Below are positions 63,746-64,000 of a DNA stretch of 64,000 nucleotides, piece by piece. The position numbers were made by a program, and so were the translations under genes. How positions within the stretch are numbered: position 1 is the first letter of the stretch; the number at the start of each line of letters is the position of its first letter. This DNA is from Tupaia tana (lineage: Eukaryota; Chordata; Mammalia; Scandentia; Tupaiidae), in assembly GCA_026018925.1 (NCBI GenBank), contig JAKSZU010000004.1, positions 36,661,233 through 36,725,232 of the forward strand, given 5' to 3'. The notes under the pieces were generated by a model, which saw nothing but the letters and a program-made list of their open reading frames with translations, was not told where the DNA came from and ran no database searches.

Positions 63746-64000
63746 CTAGACTTTCAAACTTGAGTTAATCTCATATGAACTAGGATAAAGTCAGTCTGGT
63801 GGAGAAGTGGAGGGTAGAGAACTTTTGTTTGTTTAAACCTTAGGAAGTTCTAATCTTAGGTCCTCCTAAGTCTAGTGTGAAGTAGGAAGTACCTGTCTTT
63901 TTAGGACCACAGACAATTTTCAGATGACTTTGGCTTAATGGTAGAACTTCCATTATTCCCTGTTGAGATAAGTATAGAGAATGAAAAGTATAGCTTTTAA
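63746..64000. other. Unassigned end of window
   Basis: Nothing recognised. Confidence 0.4.

Larger units (their letters stand above)
60078..64000 (+). other. PDE4B: Start of the PDE4B intron after the first coding exon
   Basis: Begins with GTAAGT. The next PDE4B1 exon would begin with the codons for NVKDYF (memory of the human protein); that sequence is not found before the window ends. The stretch holds a MER5A-like transposon, a SINE, a TA/CA microsatellite, an LTR-like block and an L2 end, described separately. Confidence 0.75.

Overview
This window is mammalian intronic DNA. It is AT-rich, has no CpG island, and is dense in retroposons with short target-site duplications (TSDs). The one protein-coding piece I can support is a short exon at 59964-60077 on the + strand. 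A polypyrimidine tract and AG acceptor precede it and a GTAAGT donor follows. Its 14 codons read MKKSRSVMTVTADD, which I recognise as the start of the long isoform PDE4B1 of the cAMP phosphodiesterase gene PDE4B. The human peptide, from memory, has Met where residue 11 here is Thr. Because this exon has an acceptor, a 5' UTR exon must lie upstream, so most or all of positions 1-59963 should be PDE4B intron (or intron plus upstream sequence), and everything after 60077 is the next intron.

The repeats suggest the organism. About 35 copies of one tRNA-derived SINE are spread over both strands. It has a tRNA-like head with A and B boxes, a body of about 170 bp, a CT-rich segment and an ACCTCTCC-A(n) tail, and a short form of about 180 bp also occurs. 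At least two older elements carry a 7SL-RNA (Alu-like) segment, one of them apparently fused to a tRNA-like head. A lineage with both Alu-related and tRNA-related SINEs, and no primate Alu or rodent B1/B2, fits a tree shrew (Scandentia, Tupaia) best. This is an inference; a colugo or another mammal is not excluded.

Layout: 0.6-1.7 kb holds an MLT1 LTR with a recent internal tandem duplication. 3.4-8 kb holds a 7SL SINE, a long HAL1/L1M fragment broken by SINEs, and a nested pair of L1 fragments. 8-23 kb is mostly unique intron with SINEs, MIR, L2, two copies of a small palindromic element and a second MLT1 LTR. 22.9-24.0 kb stacks an L1 3' end, a Tigger DNA transposon and an L2 end to end. 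24-44 kb is unique sequence plus SINEs, and contains a 32-bp perfect palindrome (36.27 kb) and a foldback with arms of about 63 bp (40.07-40.22 kb). 44.4-45.2 kb is L1 ORF2 debris. 46-59 kb mixes SINEs, MIR, L2 and copies of an old unnamed repeat. The PDE4B exon follows at 60 kb, then MER5A, one more SINE and an LTR-like block near the end.

I found no CRISPR array, operon, phage, intact transposable-element gene or new multi-gene system. The most unusual structures are the long foldback, the tandem duplication inside the LTR, the unnamed repeat pairs, and closely spaced inverted SINE pairs that could pair in the PDE4B pre-mRNA. Without search tools, family names for old repeats are from memory and their edges are approximate.
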